Below are positions 1 through 12,147 of a stretch of 33,385 nucleotides of DNA, piece after piece; the first letter of the stretch is position 1; each line of letters opens with the position of its first letter. This DNA comes from an uncultured bacterium (GTDB lineage Bacteria > Verrucomicrobiota > Kiritimatiellia > RFP12 > UBA1067). Where the stretch lies: contig CACWSW010000014.1 of assembly GCA_902763655.1 (NCBI GenBank), positions 1-33,385 of the forward strand, written 5' to 3'. The notes beneath the pieces were generated by a model that saw nothing but the letters and a program-made list of their open reading frames with translations, did no database searches and had not been told where the DNA came from. A program made the position numbers and the translations under genes.

Positions 1-34
1 GCATGGCGGGCTGTACAAAGGAAAGGAACGTGAC

Positions 35-3000
35 ATGAGGAGAGAAGACATGTGGGCGACAGGCGGAATCGCCCGGACAATGGTGGCATTTGCTGCGTGC
101 TGCGCTGCTAGCGCAACGGCGGCGACCGTGACGGTGAATGCGCCGGCGGGCACGTCGACGAACGTGACGCAGGTGTTCAGCGGCGCGACGACCGTTGCCG
201 TCAACACGGGCGCGACGGGCGGCACGGTGCGGCTGAGCCCGCACAGCACGCACACGGGCGGCACCACGCTCGCCTCCGGCACGCTCGACGTGCAGCAGGA
301 GTCGCAGCTCGGCGGCTCGCTCAAGCTTCTCGGCGGCAATTTCCGCTACTCCGGCCCGGCCGGCGCCGTGTGGACGACCGCAATCACGAACGCCGCGCCG
401 AAGGCGACCGTGTCGCAGAACTGGCGCATCGACAGCGACCTCACGCTGGCGGGCGACATGTGGTCCACCGACGGCATATTCGTCAAGACCGGTTCCGGAA
501 CGCTCACGCTCGCCGCGCCGTTCTACCTCGGCGCGCAGTCGGAAAACATCGGCTCGCGCGGCACGCTCATCAACCTGAGCGATGCGGCCGCGCCCACGAA
601 GGGTCTCTCTGGCGCGACGATCGCCGAGGGAACGGTGGTCGTCAATACGCCCTATGACGAAGCCGTCACCAACAAGCTCAGCAACAACGCCGGAGCCTCA
701 ATGATCGCCGCGCGCACCACGAACGCCGTCAACGAAGCCGCGCTCATCGTCTCGAACGGCATCACCCGCACGCACGCCGCGCTCGTGGTCGGCGGGGGCT
801 ACGGCAAGGGCGCCGCCGGCGGTTCCTACGTGAAGGGACGGCTCGAGGTGTCGGGTGGCACGTTTATCGTCGGAAACACTGGGGCGAACATTCTCTACTA
901 CTGCCCGGCCTACAACAAGAACACGTACTCCCTGACGTACGTCCACGACGGCGGCTTTTTCTACAACCAGGACGGCAGCATCGTCGCAGGCAATACCGGC
1001 ACCGCCCCAGCCGACGCCTCCACCACGAACGACGTCGTCATCACCGGCAGCGGGACGCATCTCATTTGCCAGAATTTCGAGAACGACCGCCAGAACGCCG
1101 GCATGACCACGAACCTGCGCCTGGCGGACGGCGGCGAGCTCGAGATGCGCAACTTCGTCAACTCCGCAAACGGCAAGTTCAACGTGGTCTTCGACGGCGG
1201 CGTGTGGCAGCACCGCAACCACAACAACGCGACGCCGCACTTCCCCTCGTCCATGACGAGCATGAAGATCGGCCCCGGCGGCCTCATCGTCCGGTACAAC
1301 GGCGGGTCGGAACTCTATCCCGTCCTCTGGGACAAGGGGCTTGAGCCGCTCGACGATTCGGGCACGGATGGAGGCCTCTCCGTTTCGCTGGGGAGCGCGG
1401 CCGTGCCGCTCGTCATCCGCGCCGCGAACACCTACTGCGGCCCCACGTACATCTCCGCCGGGCGCGTGTACCTCGGCGGCGAGGGGCGTCTTCCCTCCGG
1501 CACCGCGCTCACCGTCACGACGAGCAACGGCGGTCTCCTCGTCACGAACGGCGTCCAGACCGTCGGCTCGCTCACCTTCGGCACGGAGGGCACGCCCTAC
1601 TCGCCCAAGCTCGGCTTCGACAAGGGAAGCCGCCTGGACGTGACGGGCGACGTGACCGCTGGAAGCCTGAACGCGCCGCAGCTCCACCTCTTCGAGACGC
1701 GCGGCGTGACGAACAACGTGATCAACGGCCTTTCGACGCTCGGCACGTACACGCTCGTGACGGCGTCCGCCGCCTCGTTCCACGCGCTTCAGTACATGGC
1801 GGAGGCGTTCACGTTCCCCTACAAGCCGGAGGGGGTGGAGTACCTCTGCTACGTGGTTGTCGAGGACAACCGCGCGAAGCTGAAGGTGTCCGTCACGACT
1901 GCGGGCGGCGCGGCGGTTGCCGACGGCACGACGCTCGTCCTGCCGTCCACGACGGACAACCCGCTCGCGCCGACGGCGGAACAGCTCGCGGCCGCATCGG
2001 TCATTCTCGCGAACCCGCAGCCGTGCGACACCGGCTCGGGCACGGTGAACCTGGGCGCGCTCGGCGGTTTCGCGGCGGGCGGACGCCTCGTCGCGGGCAG
2101 CGGCGCCACGCGCGTCTCCGACCTCTCGTTCGTGCAGTCCGTCGACGACCTCGTGCTGACGACCGGCTCGCTCGTCTACGACGGCCCGTCGGCGTCGATT
2201 CCCGGCTTCACCGTGCAGGGGAACGCCAACTACCGCTCGGCCGTGCTGAACGTGGCGAATCCGGACGCGACGCTCTCAATCTCCGCCGTGGACGACGTCT
2301 ACGGCGCCTTCACGAAGATGGGCGAGGGGACGCTCCACTTCGGCGGCACGGGATACTTCCTCTGGCGCAAGGACCACCACGATTTCAGCAGTACCGAAGA
2401 GGCGGGCGTGGCGCCGAACGGCGACGGCCCCGCCTACGGGTTCCGCGCGTTCAACGTGAACGAGGGCACGGTGACGATTGGTACGCTCGGCGACCCGACG
2501 GACGCCCCGACCGTCGACGTGCCGTACGAGCTGTCCGTCGGCTCGCGCTCGCACCAGGCGGGGCAGGGCGTGCAGACCGCCGGCTCGCTGACGCTCAACA
2601 ACGGTGTCCTGGACGTACGTAGCACGTTCCTGATCGGCTACTACAGCGGCAATCCCGCCGACCAGCCAGACACGTTGCTTTATCCTACCTTTACGCTGAA
2701 CGGCGGAGAGGCGTACGCCGAGACGCTTCGCCTCGGCCATGGTTCTACCAGGCAGACGTGCAACCCCACCTACATCCAGCACGGCGGCACGAACACCATC
2801 GAGGGCGCGATCTACCTCGGCTACCAGGCCGTGCACACGCAGGGCGTCTACCGCGCCACGTTCCTCGTGGACGGCGGCACCATCTCCTGCGGCGACCACA
2901 TCTACACCGGCAACGCCGACAAAACGATGGGAGCGGACGTGATCATCACGAACGGCGGCACGGTCGTCTCGCGCGGAAACGTGACGCTCAACTTCAAGAA

Positions 3001-6000
3001 CACGCTGGAGACGAACACGCTCGTCCTCGCCTCGGGCGGCACGATCCGCTGCCAGAATCTGTATTCGAGCTCGCTCTCGTATCCGGCGGTGGCGTATTTC
3101 GACGGCGGCATCTACCAGCCGTACACGAAGTCGGGCACGACCCCGCACCTGTACAACTTCCAGCATGCCTACCTCGGCGCGAAAGGCCTCATCATCGACG
3201 CCTCGCACGAGCACGAGTACGACGGCACGGAGGACCGCTGGGTCTCGATCTGGCAGACGTTCGAGCCGGATCCCGCCCTGCCGGAGGGCGTACCGGACGG
3301 CGGCCTCACGTTCACCGGCAAGGGATCCGTGGCGACGTATGAGTCCACGTTCGCCGCCGGCACCTTCACGGGCGGCATCCACGTGCGGGACGGCGCGCGC
3401 TACGTAATTTCTGACGTCTACGCCGCGCCGTTCGCGGCGGACTTCGCCCCTGGAACGATCGCGAGCACCTGGGTCGCCACGAACATGATCGGCAGCCTCA
3501 CGCTCGGCGAAGCCGGCGCCACGGAGCCCGTGACGCTCGAGGTGCGCGTGGATCTGGAGGGAGTCGTGGGCGTGGTCGTGTCGAACGCGCTCTCGGTCCT
3601 CTCGCCCGTCGCCGTGACGACGCGCAGCGGCCAGTACGACCTCGACTGCGTCCCGCGCGTGGGCACCTACACGGCGCTCGTGTACAGCGCCTCGAACGCG
3701 GACGTGGACCTCTCGCTTTTCCGGGTCCCTCCCGGGACGCGCTTCACGATGACGGCGCGGCAGGAGACGATCGCGGGCGGCGACCTCGACGGCATGAAGG
3801 CCGTGGTGGTGACGTTCGCGAGCGCCGCGAACGCGGCGGACGGCGTCCCCGTGTGGACGAGCGTCGCGGCGGGCGGCGCGTGGGCGGATTCCGCCAACTG
3901 GAACAACGCGGCGCCGCCCTCCGGCGAAAACGCGAAGGCCGTGTTCAATCCGGCGACGAAGGCGAACGTGCCCGTGACGCTCGCGGGCGACGTGACGGTG
4001 GGCTCTCTCGACTTCGCGGCGTCCTCGGCGAAGAACGGCTACAAGCTTTCCGGCGGCTCCATCACGCTCGACGGCGGCGGACGCTGCACGCGGATCATCA
4101 ACACGTCCGGCATCAACACGGTGGCCTCGCCCATCACGCTTGCGGGCGACACGTCCTTGGAGACGATGAACGGAAACGAGCTGCGCATCGAAGGCGGCGT
4201 GTCGGGAGACCAGGACGTGACGGTCAACACGCACGTCGTCACGAACGCCGGACAGGTGAACCTGAAGGTCGCCCCCGGCTTCACGGGCAAGGTCACGACG
4301 GGCAGCGGGCGCGTGGTGATGGACGACCTGTCGTTCATCCAGTCGCCCGATCAGCTCACGCTCGGCCTCGGCACGCTCCTTTACACGGGGCCTGACGTGG
4401 AGATCCCCGGGTTCCAGTTCAAGGCGGCTGCGGGCCGTCCGGCCGTGTTCGAGAGCGCGTCGGACGTGACGGTGGGCAAGATCGAGAGAACCGGCACGTC
4501 CGCATTCCTGAAGCTGGGAACCGGCACCCTGCGCCTGCACGGCACGGACACGCTCTCTGTCAACACGGCGCAGAATAACTCCGGAGACGGGTCGAGAACG
4601 CGCTCCCCCAACGGCGACGGCCCGACGAAGGCCGTGCGCGGATTCTCCGTCTCGGAGGGCACGTTCGTCGTGGGCGAGGTGGACGATCCCGAGAACGCGC
4701 CGACGCTCGACGTCAACAGCCGCGAGATCGGCGTCGGCAACTACTCGTCCCCGAAAAACGCGAAGGCCACGCTCATTCTCAACAACGGCACGATTTCCCT
4801 CACGTCGCAGTTCTACATGAGCTTCTACTCCCAGGCGGGCACCGAGCTGATGTTCCAGATGAACGGCGGACGGATCGTCAACACGGGTGGCTTGTATTGC
4901 GACTACTACGGCACGGGCGCGACGAGCACGCACAGCATCAAAAGTTCGCTCTTCGAAGTCAACGGCGGCGAGGCGTTCTTCGCCGGCAACCTGCGCATGG
5001 GGTACACGGCGGTCAAGACTCCCGGCACGGCGACGTCCCACCTCGTGGTGAACGGCGGCACGCTCGCGTTCGGCGGCGAGGCCGTGTTCGCCTTCAGTCC
5101 GTACGGGCGCACGAGCGACATCTTCGTCGACCTCAACGGCGGCCTCTTCGCGGTGACGGGCGAGACCGCTTTCGCCAGCTATCCCGGCGACAAGGTGACG
5201 CTGCGCCTCAACTCCGGCGGCACGTTCCGCGCGGACGCCATCACGCACACGAACGCCGTGGACGACGCGAAGTTCTACGGCAACGGCGGCACGTTCCAGC
5301 CGATCTGCAAGACGGCCGCGGGGCAAACCCTGAACTCGGCATTCAGCCTCTATTCGTCGACGAACGGACTCGTCGTGGACACCTCCGAGGCGATGGACGG
5401 CGCGGCGTACACGATCGCGATGCCGATCATGACGGACCCGGACTGCGAGGGCGCGGACGGCGGACTCGTGAAGCGCGGGAAGGGCGTGCTGGCGCTCAGC
5501 ACGGCCGACCACACGTTCACGGGCCCGGCGCGCGTGGAAGGGGGCGTCCTCAAGGTGGATGCGGCCGCTGCGCTCGCGAACACGATGGTCGAGCTGGCGG
5601 GCGGCAGTCTCGTCGTCGGGAGCGGCACGGCCATGGTGGCCGGCCTTGCGGGCGGCGGCACCGTGCAGGGCGGCGACCTCGCGGTGACGGGCGCGCTTGC
5701 GCCGGCGGCGAATCAGGACGGCTACTTCTACCTCACGGGTGCGCTCACGGTGGCGGACAACGCGGTGCTCGACGTCTCGGCGTTCGACGACGGCGAGATC
5801 GCGCCGGGCAACACGCTGTTCATCGCCGCCGCGGAGGGGCCGATCACGGCGCCGAAAACGCTTCGCGTGCGTCCGGCCGAGAAGCTGTCGCAGCCGGGCC
5901 TGATGGCGAAGACCGTCGTCGAGGACGGCTACCTCTACGTGACGGTCACCTCCGGCCTAGATGAAATCTCTCATATTATAATAATTCGCGCAGTTTTTTA

Positions 6001-6100
6001 TTCATTTGGGACAAAAAACCAATTTCTGACACATTCCTTCTTGCTTTCTGCGACAAAATCCTATAGAATGTCACACATCGTTACCCCTAATAAGGAATGA
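35..6100 (+). CDS. Giant exported PATR/autotransporter-passenger-like surface protein
   Basis: The 2021-codon frame opens with a signal peptide (hydrophobic stretch about residues 12-29, Ala-X-Ala type end). The rest is Gly/Thr/Val-rich beta-helix-like sequence with repeated passenger-associated motifs such as FVKTGSGTLTL, TKMGEGTLHF, LKLGTGTLRL and VKRGKGVLAL. A segment near residue 1275 (W...AAGGAWADSANWNN) resembles the GSW.D..NW unit common in these proteins. No C-terminal autotransporter barrel or sorting signal is seen, so how it is held at the surface is unknown. Two starts are possible: ATG 35 (AAAGGA upstream) and ATG 50 (AGGAGA upstream). The last ~48 codons (from about 5957) are AT-rich, unlike the rest, and overlap the next gene's promoter. 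An out-of-frame TAG at 5958 suggests the true end is there. The role, adhesion or substrate binding, is inferred from the repeat type only. Confidence 0.8.
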   Translation: MRREDMWATGGIARTMVAFAACCAASATAATVTVNAPAGTSTNVTQVFSGATTVAVNTGATGGTVRLSPHSTHTGGTTLASGTLDVQQESQLGGSLKLLGGNFRYSGPAGAVWTTAITNAAPKATVSQNWRIDSDLTLAGDMWSTDGIFVKTGSGTLTLAAPFYLGAQSENIGSRGTLINLSDAAAPTKGLSGATIAEGTVVVNTPYDEAVTNKLSNNAGASMIAARTTNAVNEAALIVSNGITRTHAALVVGGGYGKGAAGGSYVKGRLEVSGGTFIVGNTGANILYYCPAYNKNTYSLTYVHDGGFFYNQDGSIVAGNTGTAPADASTTNDVVITGSGTHLICQNFENDRQNAGMTTNLRLADGGELEMRNFVNSANGKFNVVFDGGVWQHRNHNNATPHFPSSMTSMKIGPGGLIVRYNGGSELYPVLWDKGLEPLDDSGTDGGLSVSLGSAAVPLVIRAANTYCGPTYISAGRVYLGGEGRLPSGTALTVTTSNGGLLVTNGVQTVGSLTFGTEGTPYSPKLGFDKGSRLDVTGDVTAGSLNAPQLHLFETRGVTNNVINGLSTLGTYTLVTASAASFHALQYMAEAFTFPYKPEGVEYLCYVVVEDNRAKLKVSVTTAGGAAVADGTTLVLPSTTDNPLAPTAEQLAAASVILANPQPCDTGSGTVNLGALGGFAAGGRLVAGSGATRVSDLSFVQSVDDLVLTTGSLVYDGPSASIPGFTVQGNANYRSAVLNVANPDATLSISAVDDVYGAFTKMGEGTLHFGGTGYFLWRKDHHDFSSTEEAGVAPNGDGPAYGFRAFNVNEGTVTIGTLGDPTDAPTVDVPYELSVGSRSHQAGQGVQTAGSLTLNNGVLDVRSTFLIGYYSGNPADQPDTLLYPTFTLNGGEAYAETLRLGHGSTRQTCNPTYIQHGGTNTIEGAIYLGYQAVHTQGVYRATFLVDGGTISCGDHIYTGNADKTMGADVIITNGGTVVSRGNVTLNFKNTLETNTLVLASGGTIRCQNLYSSSLSYPAVAYFDGGIYQPYTKSGTTPHLYNFQHAYLGAKGLIIDASHEHEYDGTEDRWVSIWQTFEPDPALPEGVPDGGLTFTGKGSVATYESTFAAGTFTGGIHVRDGARYVISDVYAAPFAADFAPGTIASTWVATNMIGSLTLGEAGATEPVTLEVRVDLEGVVGVVVSNALSVLSPVAVTTRSGQYDLDCVPRVGTYTALVYSASNADVDLSLFRVPPGTRFTMTARQETIAGGDLDGMKAVVVTFASAANAADGVPVWTSVAAGGAWADSANWNNAAPPSGENAKAVFNPATKANVPVTLAGDVTVGSLDFAASSAKNGYKLSGGSITLDGGGRCTRIINTSGINTVASPITLAGDTSLETMNGNELRIEGGVSGDQDVTVNTHVVTNAGQVNLKVAPGFTGKVTTGSGRVVMDDLSFIQSPDQLTLGLGTLLYTGPDVEIPGFQFKAAAGRPAVFESASDVTVGKIERTGTSAFLKLGTGTLRLHGTDTLSVNTAQNNSGDGSRTRSPNGDGPTKAVRGFSVSEGTFVVGEVDDPENAPTLDVNSREIGVGNYSSPKNAKATLILNNGTISLTSQFYMSFYSQAGTELMFQMNGGRIVNTGGLYCDYYGTGATSTHSIKSSLFEVNGGEAFFAGNLRMGYTAVKTPGTATSHLVVNGGTLAFGGEAVFAFSPYGRTSDIFVDLNGGLFAVTGETAFASYPGDKVTLRLNSGGTFRADAITHTNAVDDAKFYGNGGTFQPICKTAAGQTLNSAFSLYSSTNGLVVDTSEAMDGAAYTIAMPIMTDPDCEGADGGLVKRGKGVLALSTADHTFTGPARVEGGVLKVDAAAALANTMVELAGGSLVVGSGTAMVAGLAGGGTVQGGDLAVTGALAPAANQDGYFYLTGALTVADNAVLDVSAFDDGEIAPGNTLFIAAAEGPITAPKTLRVRPAEKLSQPGLMAKTVVEDGYLYVTVTSGLDEISHIIIIRAVFYSFGTKNQFLTHSFLLSATKSYRMSHIVTPNKE
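437..5490 (+). repeat. Three degenerate tandem protein modules within the giant surface protein
   Basis: At protein level three modules recur, each ending in a Gly-Leu-(Ile/Val)-(Val/Ile) segment followed by a DGGL stretch: A about 437-1400, B about 2116-3325, C about 4319-5490. B and C are clearest. DLSFVQSVDDLVL with IPGF matches DLSFIQSPDQLTL with IPGF, and PNGDGP...EGTVTIG...APTVDV matches PNGDGP...EGTFVVG...APTLDV. DNA identity is low, so this is old internal duplication rather than a recent repeat. Confidence 0.7.
6041..6069 (+). promoter_or_regulatory. Probable sigma-70-type promoter of the FadL-like gene
   Basis: TTGCTT at 6041-6046 and TAGAAT at 6064-6069 are separated by 17 bases, in AT-rich DNA. 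A ribosome binding site (AAGGA, 6092-6096) and ATG 6107 follow. It lies inside the odd C-terminal extension of the upstream frame, which argues that the extension is not normal coding sequence. Confidence 0.6.
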
Positions 6101-6106
6101 TGATTC

Positions 6107-7480
6107 ATGAAGAAGGTTTATCTGCTGGTTTTAGCATCTGGTGTGTCATCCGTGGCGTTTTCGGCCGGCTTTGCCCTTTATGAGGGTTCAGCGCGCGGAA
6201 ACGCCTTGGGCGGCTCTGTGGTGGGCAAGGCTGTCGACGCCTCGGCCAATTTCTACAATCCGGCCACGTTGAGCGACCTTACCAACACGGTGATAACGAT
6301 CGGCATGACGACGGAGCACCCGACGGCGGACATTCACTACGATGGGCATCCCAGCCGCAAGATGGACCCTGGCTGCTTCATATTGCCGCACGCCTATCTC
6401 GCGCAACCGCTTCCATACGATTTCACGTTCGGGGTTGGCGTCGCGCCGGAATACGGACTCGGCACTCGTTACCACCGGAACTGGTCCATGGCATGGGACA
6501 CGTGCGACACCACGATCAAGGGCATCGTCTTCAATCCGAACCTCTCGTACGGAGTGACGAAAGACTGGTCGATATCCGCCGGTATCCGTCTAATGTACTT
6601 TTCGTTCGACCAGCATTCCGACCAGATGGCGGTGAGCGACGGGCAGAACTACGGCATCGTGCGTGACCATCTCAAGGGCGACAACGGGATGATCGACTGG
6701 GGATGGCAGATCTCGTCCCGCTACAAGATCACCGAGAAGCTTTCGGCTGGCGTCATGTACAAGTCGTTCATAGACTGCAAGATCAAGGGGCACAACAGGA
6801 CGAGCGTAGAAGGATATGACGACTCCGCCATCGGGCCGCAGGTGCAGAAAGGCGTTGAGTCGGCATTGGCTCCATACATCGGCCTTCCTTTCTACAGCAC
6901 ACTATACCAGCAGTCCTACGCCAAAGCCTACAGCGAAGCCGTCCAGAAGGCCCACAGCCTGGTCAATTACGGTGCCGCCTCTGCCGATGGCACGGCGTCT
7001 GCGAAGGTCCGTCTGCCCCAGTCGTTGACGATGGGCCTAAACTATGACGTTCTGGACGACCTCCATCTCGGCACGACAGTCACCTGGACGCAATGGTCGT
7101 GCATGAAGGGAATCAACTTCGATCTCCCAGGCAACAACGACAAGACCGTGCCGCTCAAGTGGAACGACGCATGGCGTTTCGGCTTTGGAGCCGCGTATGA
7201 TCTCACGAAGGAATTTACTCTCATGGGTTCGTACGTATTCGACCAGGATCCGTGCCGCAAGTATCAAGGCTCGTCCATGCTACCGCCCGGCGACAGGCAT
7301 ATCGCCACCTTCGGCCTTGGGTACAAATGGGGCAATCTCGACATCTCTACCAGCTACGGCCTGGTTTTCATGAACGGCGACCCACTATACGTTAAAGACG
7401 CAACCGGGACTCGCCACAAGCTTGAGACGTCGAACGGCATCTCCCACGCAGTCGCGGTGACGGTCAGCTACCGCTTCTGA
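6107..7480 (+). CDS. FadL/OmpP1/TodX-family outer membrane channel
   Basis: A 457-residue outer membrane protein for uptake of long-chain fatty acids or other hydrophobic compounds. It has a clear signal peptide ending near Ala20, followed by the family's hatch region: GFALYEGSARGNALGG, then DASANFYNPA around residues 44-53, the hallmark N-terminal NPA stretch. The chain ends in Val-Ser-Tyr-Arg-Phe; a terminal aromatic is typical of barrel-assembly (BAM) substrates. The length fits FadL relatives (about 420-470). The start has AAGGA ten bases upstream and its own promoter. GC is somewhat lower than in its neighbours (hand count about 58-60% in sample lines). The exact substrate cannot be read from sequence. 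Confidence 0.88.
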   Translation: MKKVYLLVLASGVSSVAFSAGFALYEGSARGNALGGSVVGKAVDASANFYNPATLSDLTNTVITIGMTTEHPTADIHYDGHPSRKMDPGCFILPHAYLAQPLPYDFTFGVGVAPEYGLGTRYHRNWSMAWDTCDTTIKGIVFNPNLSYGVTKDWSISAGIRLMYFSFDQHSDQMAVSDGQNYGIVRDHLKGDNGMIDWGWQISSRYKITEKLSAGVMYKSFIDCKIKGHNRTSVEGYDDSAIGPQVQKGVESALAPYIGLPFYSTLYQQSYAKAYSEAVQKAHSLVNYGAASADGTASAKVRLPQSLTMGLNYDVLDDLHLGTTVTWTQWSCMKGINFDLPGNNDKTVPLKWNDAWRFGFGAAYDLTKEFTLMGSYVFDQDPCRKYQGSSMLPPGDRHIATFGLGYKWGNLDISTSYGLVFMNGDPLYVKDATGTRHKLETSNGISHAVAVTVSYRF

Positions 7481-7553
7481 TCCTCGTCGACAAGGCTTGT
7501 AAAGCATTCCGTCGCCGCTGGACGGATCGTGTAAAGGCCATGCTCCAAAATGC

Positions 7554-7587
7554 GCCCGTGCGCGACGCGTCCCGCGTTGGCACGGGC
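7554..7587 (+). repeat. Inverted repeat upstream of amt, overlapping the -24 element
   Basis: GCCCGTGC (7554-7561) is complementary to GCACGGGC (7580-7587). An inner pair, ACGCG (7565-7569) and CGCGT (7573-7577), can extend the hairpin. The right arm overlaps the TGGCAC of the sigma-54 promoter. No T-run follows, so a terminator is less likely than an operator or activator site. A weaker CCGTC/GACGG pair sits at 7509-7525. Confidence 0.5.
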
Positions 7588-7595
7588 TTTGCTAT
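7577..7595 (+). promoter_or_regulatory. Sigma-54 (RpoN) -24/-12 promoter of amt
   Basis: TTGGCACG (7577-7584), four bases, then TTGCTAT (7589-7595). The invariant GG (7579-7580) and GC (7591-7592) are exactly ten bases apart, as required for sigma-54. Start of transcription would be near 7604, leaving a short leader with AAAGGA before ATG 7622. TGCTATACC at 7590-7598 could also be read as a weak extended -10, but the -24/-12 match is far better. Confidence 0.8.
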
Positions 7596-7621
7596 ACCTT
7601 TCGCAAACCGAAAGGACAGAC

Positions 7622-8962
7622 ATGAAGATCAAGAAACGGTACGTGATTCTGATGGGCCTGGTGGCGCTAGTGGCGGCAATCGGAGCATTCTTCCCCGAGA
7701 CGCCTGGCATCTGGGAGTCCGACGAGAAGTTCAACGCGGCGAACGTGGCGTGGATGATCACGGCGACGATCTTCGTGCTGATGATGACGCCCGGTCTCTC
7801 CTTCTTCTATGGCGGCATGGTCGGGCGAAAGAACGTAATCTCCACGATCCTCCAGAGCTTCATCGCGATGGGCATCATTTCCATGGTTTGGGTGGCATTC
7901 GGCTTCTCCCTCAGCTTCGGCGCAGACGTGGGTGGTCTCGGCCTCATCGGCAATCCCGCGCAGTTCTTCATGTTCCGCGACGTGGGCGCCAAGGTGAACA
8001 CTACCCTAGCACCGACCATCCCCCTTGCGCTGTTCGCGCTCTTCCAGATGAAGTTCGCCATCATCACGCCGTCGCTGATCACAGGCGCGTTCGCGGAGCG
8101 CGTGCGCTTCTCGGCCTACCTCGTGTTCATGATCCTGTTCTGCGTGTTCATCTATTGTCCGCTCGCGCACTGGACGTGGCACCCCGACGGCTTCCTCCAC
8201 AACCTGATGGGCATCGGCATACACGACTTCGCGGGCGGCATCGTCGTGCACGCCTCATCCGGCGTGGCGGCGCTCGCGGGCGCCCTCTTCCTCGGCCGGC
8301 GCACAAAGAAGCCTGGAGTGCCGAACCTGCCGGCCAACATCCCCTTCGTCATCCTCGGCGCGGCGATGCTGTGGCTCGGCTGGTTCGGCTTCAACGGCGG
8401 ATCGTCGCTGGCGGCCGACGGCATCGCGGTGAAGGCGTTCCTCAACACGAACACCTCCGGCGCAACGGCCATGATGGCGTGGGTCCTCTTCGACTGCCTG
8501 CGCGGCCGCAAGCCGTCCGGGATGGGCGCCGCCGTGGGCGCGGTGGTCGGCCTCGTGGCGATCACGCCGTGCGCCGACGTCGTGACCGTAGGGCAGGCGT
8601 TCACCATCTCCTTCCTCACCACGCTCATCTGCAACGTGGCGGTCTACTGGAAGGCGCACTCGCGCGTTGACGACGCTCTCGACGTGTTCCCGACGCACGG
8701 CGTGGGCGGCATCGTCGCGACCGTGTTCACAGGCGTGTTCGCCCAGACCGGCCTGATCGCGTGGACGCACGCGGGATTCATGGAGTTCGTCGCCGCCGTC
8801 ACCGGCGTCGCGATCGTCATCGCCTACACGTTCATAGTAAGCATGCTGCTCTACTGGATCACGAACCGCATGATCCCGATGCGCGTCTCGCCGGAAAGCG
8901 AAAACCTCGGCCTCGACGCCAGTCAGCACGACGAAGTCTACGCCCCAACCGCCACCGCGTAA
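7622..8962 (+). CDS. amt: Ammonium transporter, Amt/MEP/Rh family
   Basis: A 446-residue inner membrane channel that takes up ammonium. Family signatures are present: MMTPGLSFFYGGMVGRKNV in the second helix, DFAGGIVVHASSGVAALAGAL with the first of the twin pore histidines, and DVFPTHGVGGIVATVFTGVFA with the second. The start at ATG 7622 is chosen because AAAGGA lies a few bases upstream and the sigma-54 promoter leaves only a short leader; an earlier ATG at 7550 would place the promoter inside the gene. No glnK/PII gene follows in the window, unlike the usual glnK-amtB pair. Control by RpoN and an NtrC-type activator under nitrogen limitation is inferred from the promoter. Confidence 0.95.
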   Translation: MKIKKRYVILMGLVALVAAIGAFFPETPGIWESDEKFNAANVAWMITATIFVLMMTPGLSFFYGGMVGRKNVISTILQSFIAMGIISMVWVAFGFSLSFGADVGGLGLIGNPAQFFMFRDVGAKVNTTLAPTIPLALFALFQMKFAIITPSLITGAFAERVRFSAYLVFMILFCVFIYCPLAHWTWHPDGFLHNLMGIGIHDFAGGIVVHASSGVAALAGALFLGRRTKKPGVPNLPANIPFVILGAAMLWLGWFGFNGGSSLAADGIAVKAFLNTNTSGATAMMAWVLFDCLRGRKPSGMGAAVGAVVGLVAITPCADVVTVGQAFTISFLTTLICNVAVYWKAHSRVDDALDVFPTHGVGGIVATVFTGVFAQTGLIAWTHAGFMEFVAAVTGVAIVIAYTFIVSMLLYWITNRMIPMRVSPESENLGLDASQHDEVYAPTATA

Positions 8963-8974
8963 AAAATCCCCCGC

Positions 8975-9008
8975 AGGAAGCCAAGATTTGGTATAATCTT
9001 GACTTCCT
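8975..9008 (+). repeat. 13-bp inverted repeat abutting the secA start codon
   Basis: The arms AGGAAGCCAAGAT (8975-8987) and ATCTTGACTTCCT (8996-9008) pair at 12 of 13 positions around an 8-base loop. The loop and right arm contain the -10 TATAAT (8992-8997), and the right arm ends directly at ATG 9009. It could be an operator or, on readthrough RNA from amt, a hairpin touching the start codon. No T-tract follows, so it is not a standard terminator. Confidence 0.65.
8989..8997 (+). promoter_or_regulatory. Extended -10 promoter of secA
   Basis: TGG-TATAAT with the start codon 11 bases after the -10, so the leader would be only about 4-6 bases. No -35 element and no Shine-Dalgarno sequence are visible before ATG 9009. 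Confidence 0.6.
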
Positions 9009-12128
<3,120 letters not shown>

Positions 12129-12147
12129 CAGGCAATAAAGTAAAATA

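Noticed and set aside
2276..5512. A 1078-codon open frame antisense to the giant surface protein
   Set aside because: It is Arg/His/Val-rich with no domain or signal peptide, and mirrors the strongly biased GC third positions of the real gene on the + strand.
12129..12147. Terminator between convergent secA and the adaptor
   Set aside because: Only 19 bases, no stem-loop with T-run visible; likewise none in 19950-19964.
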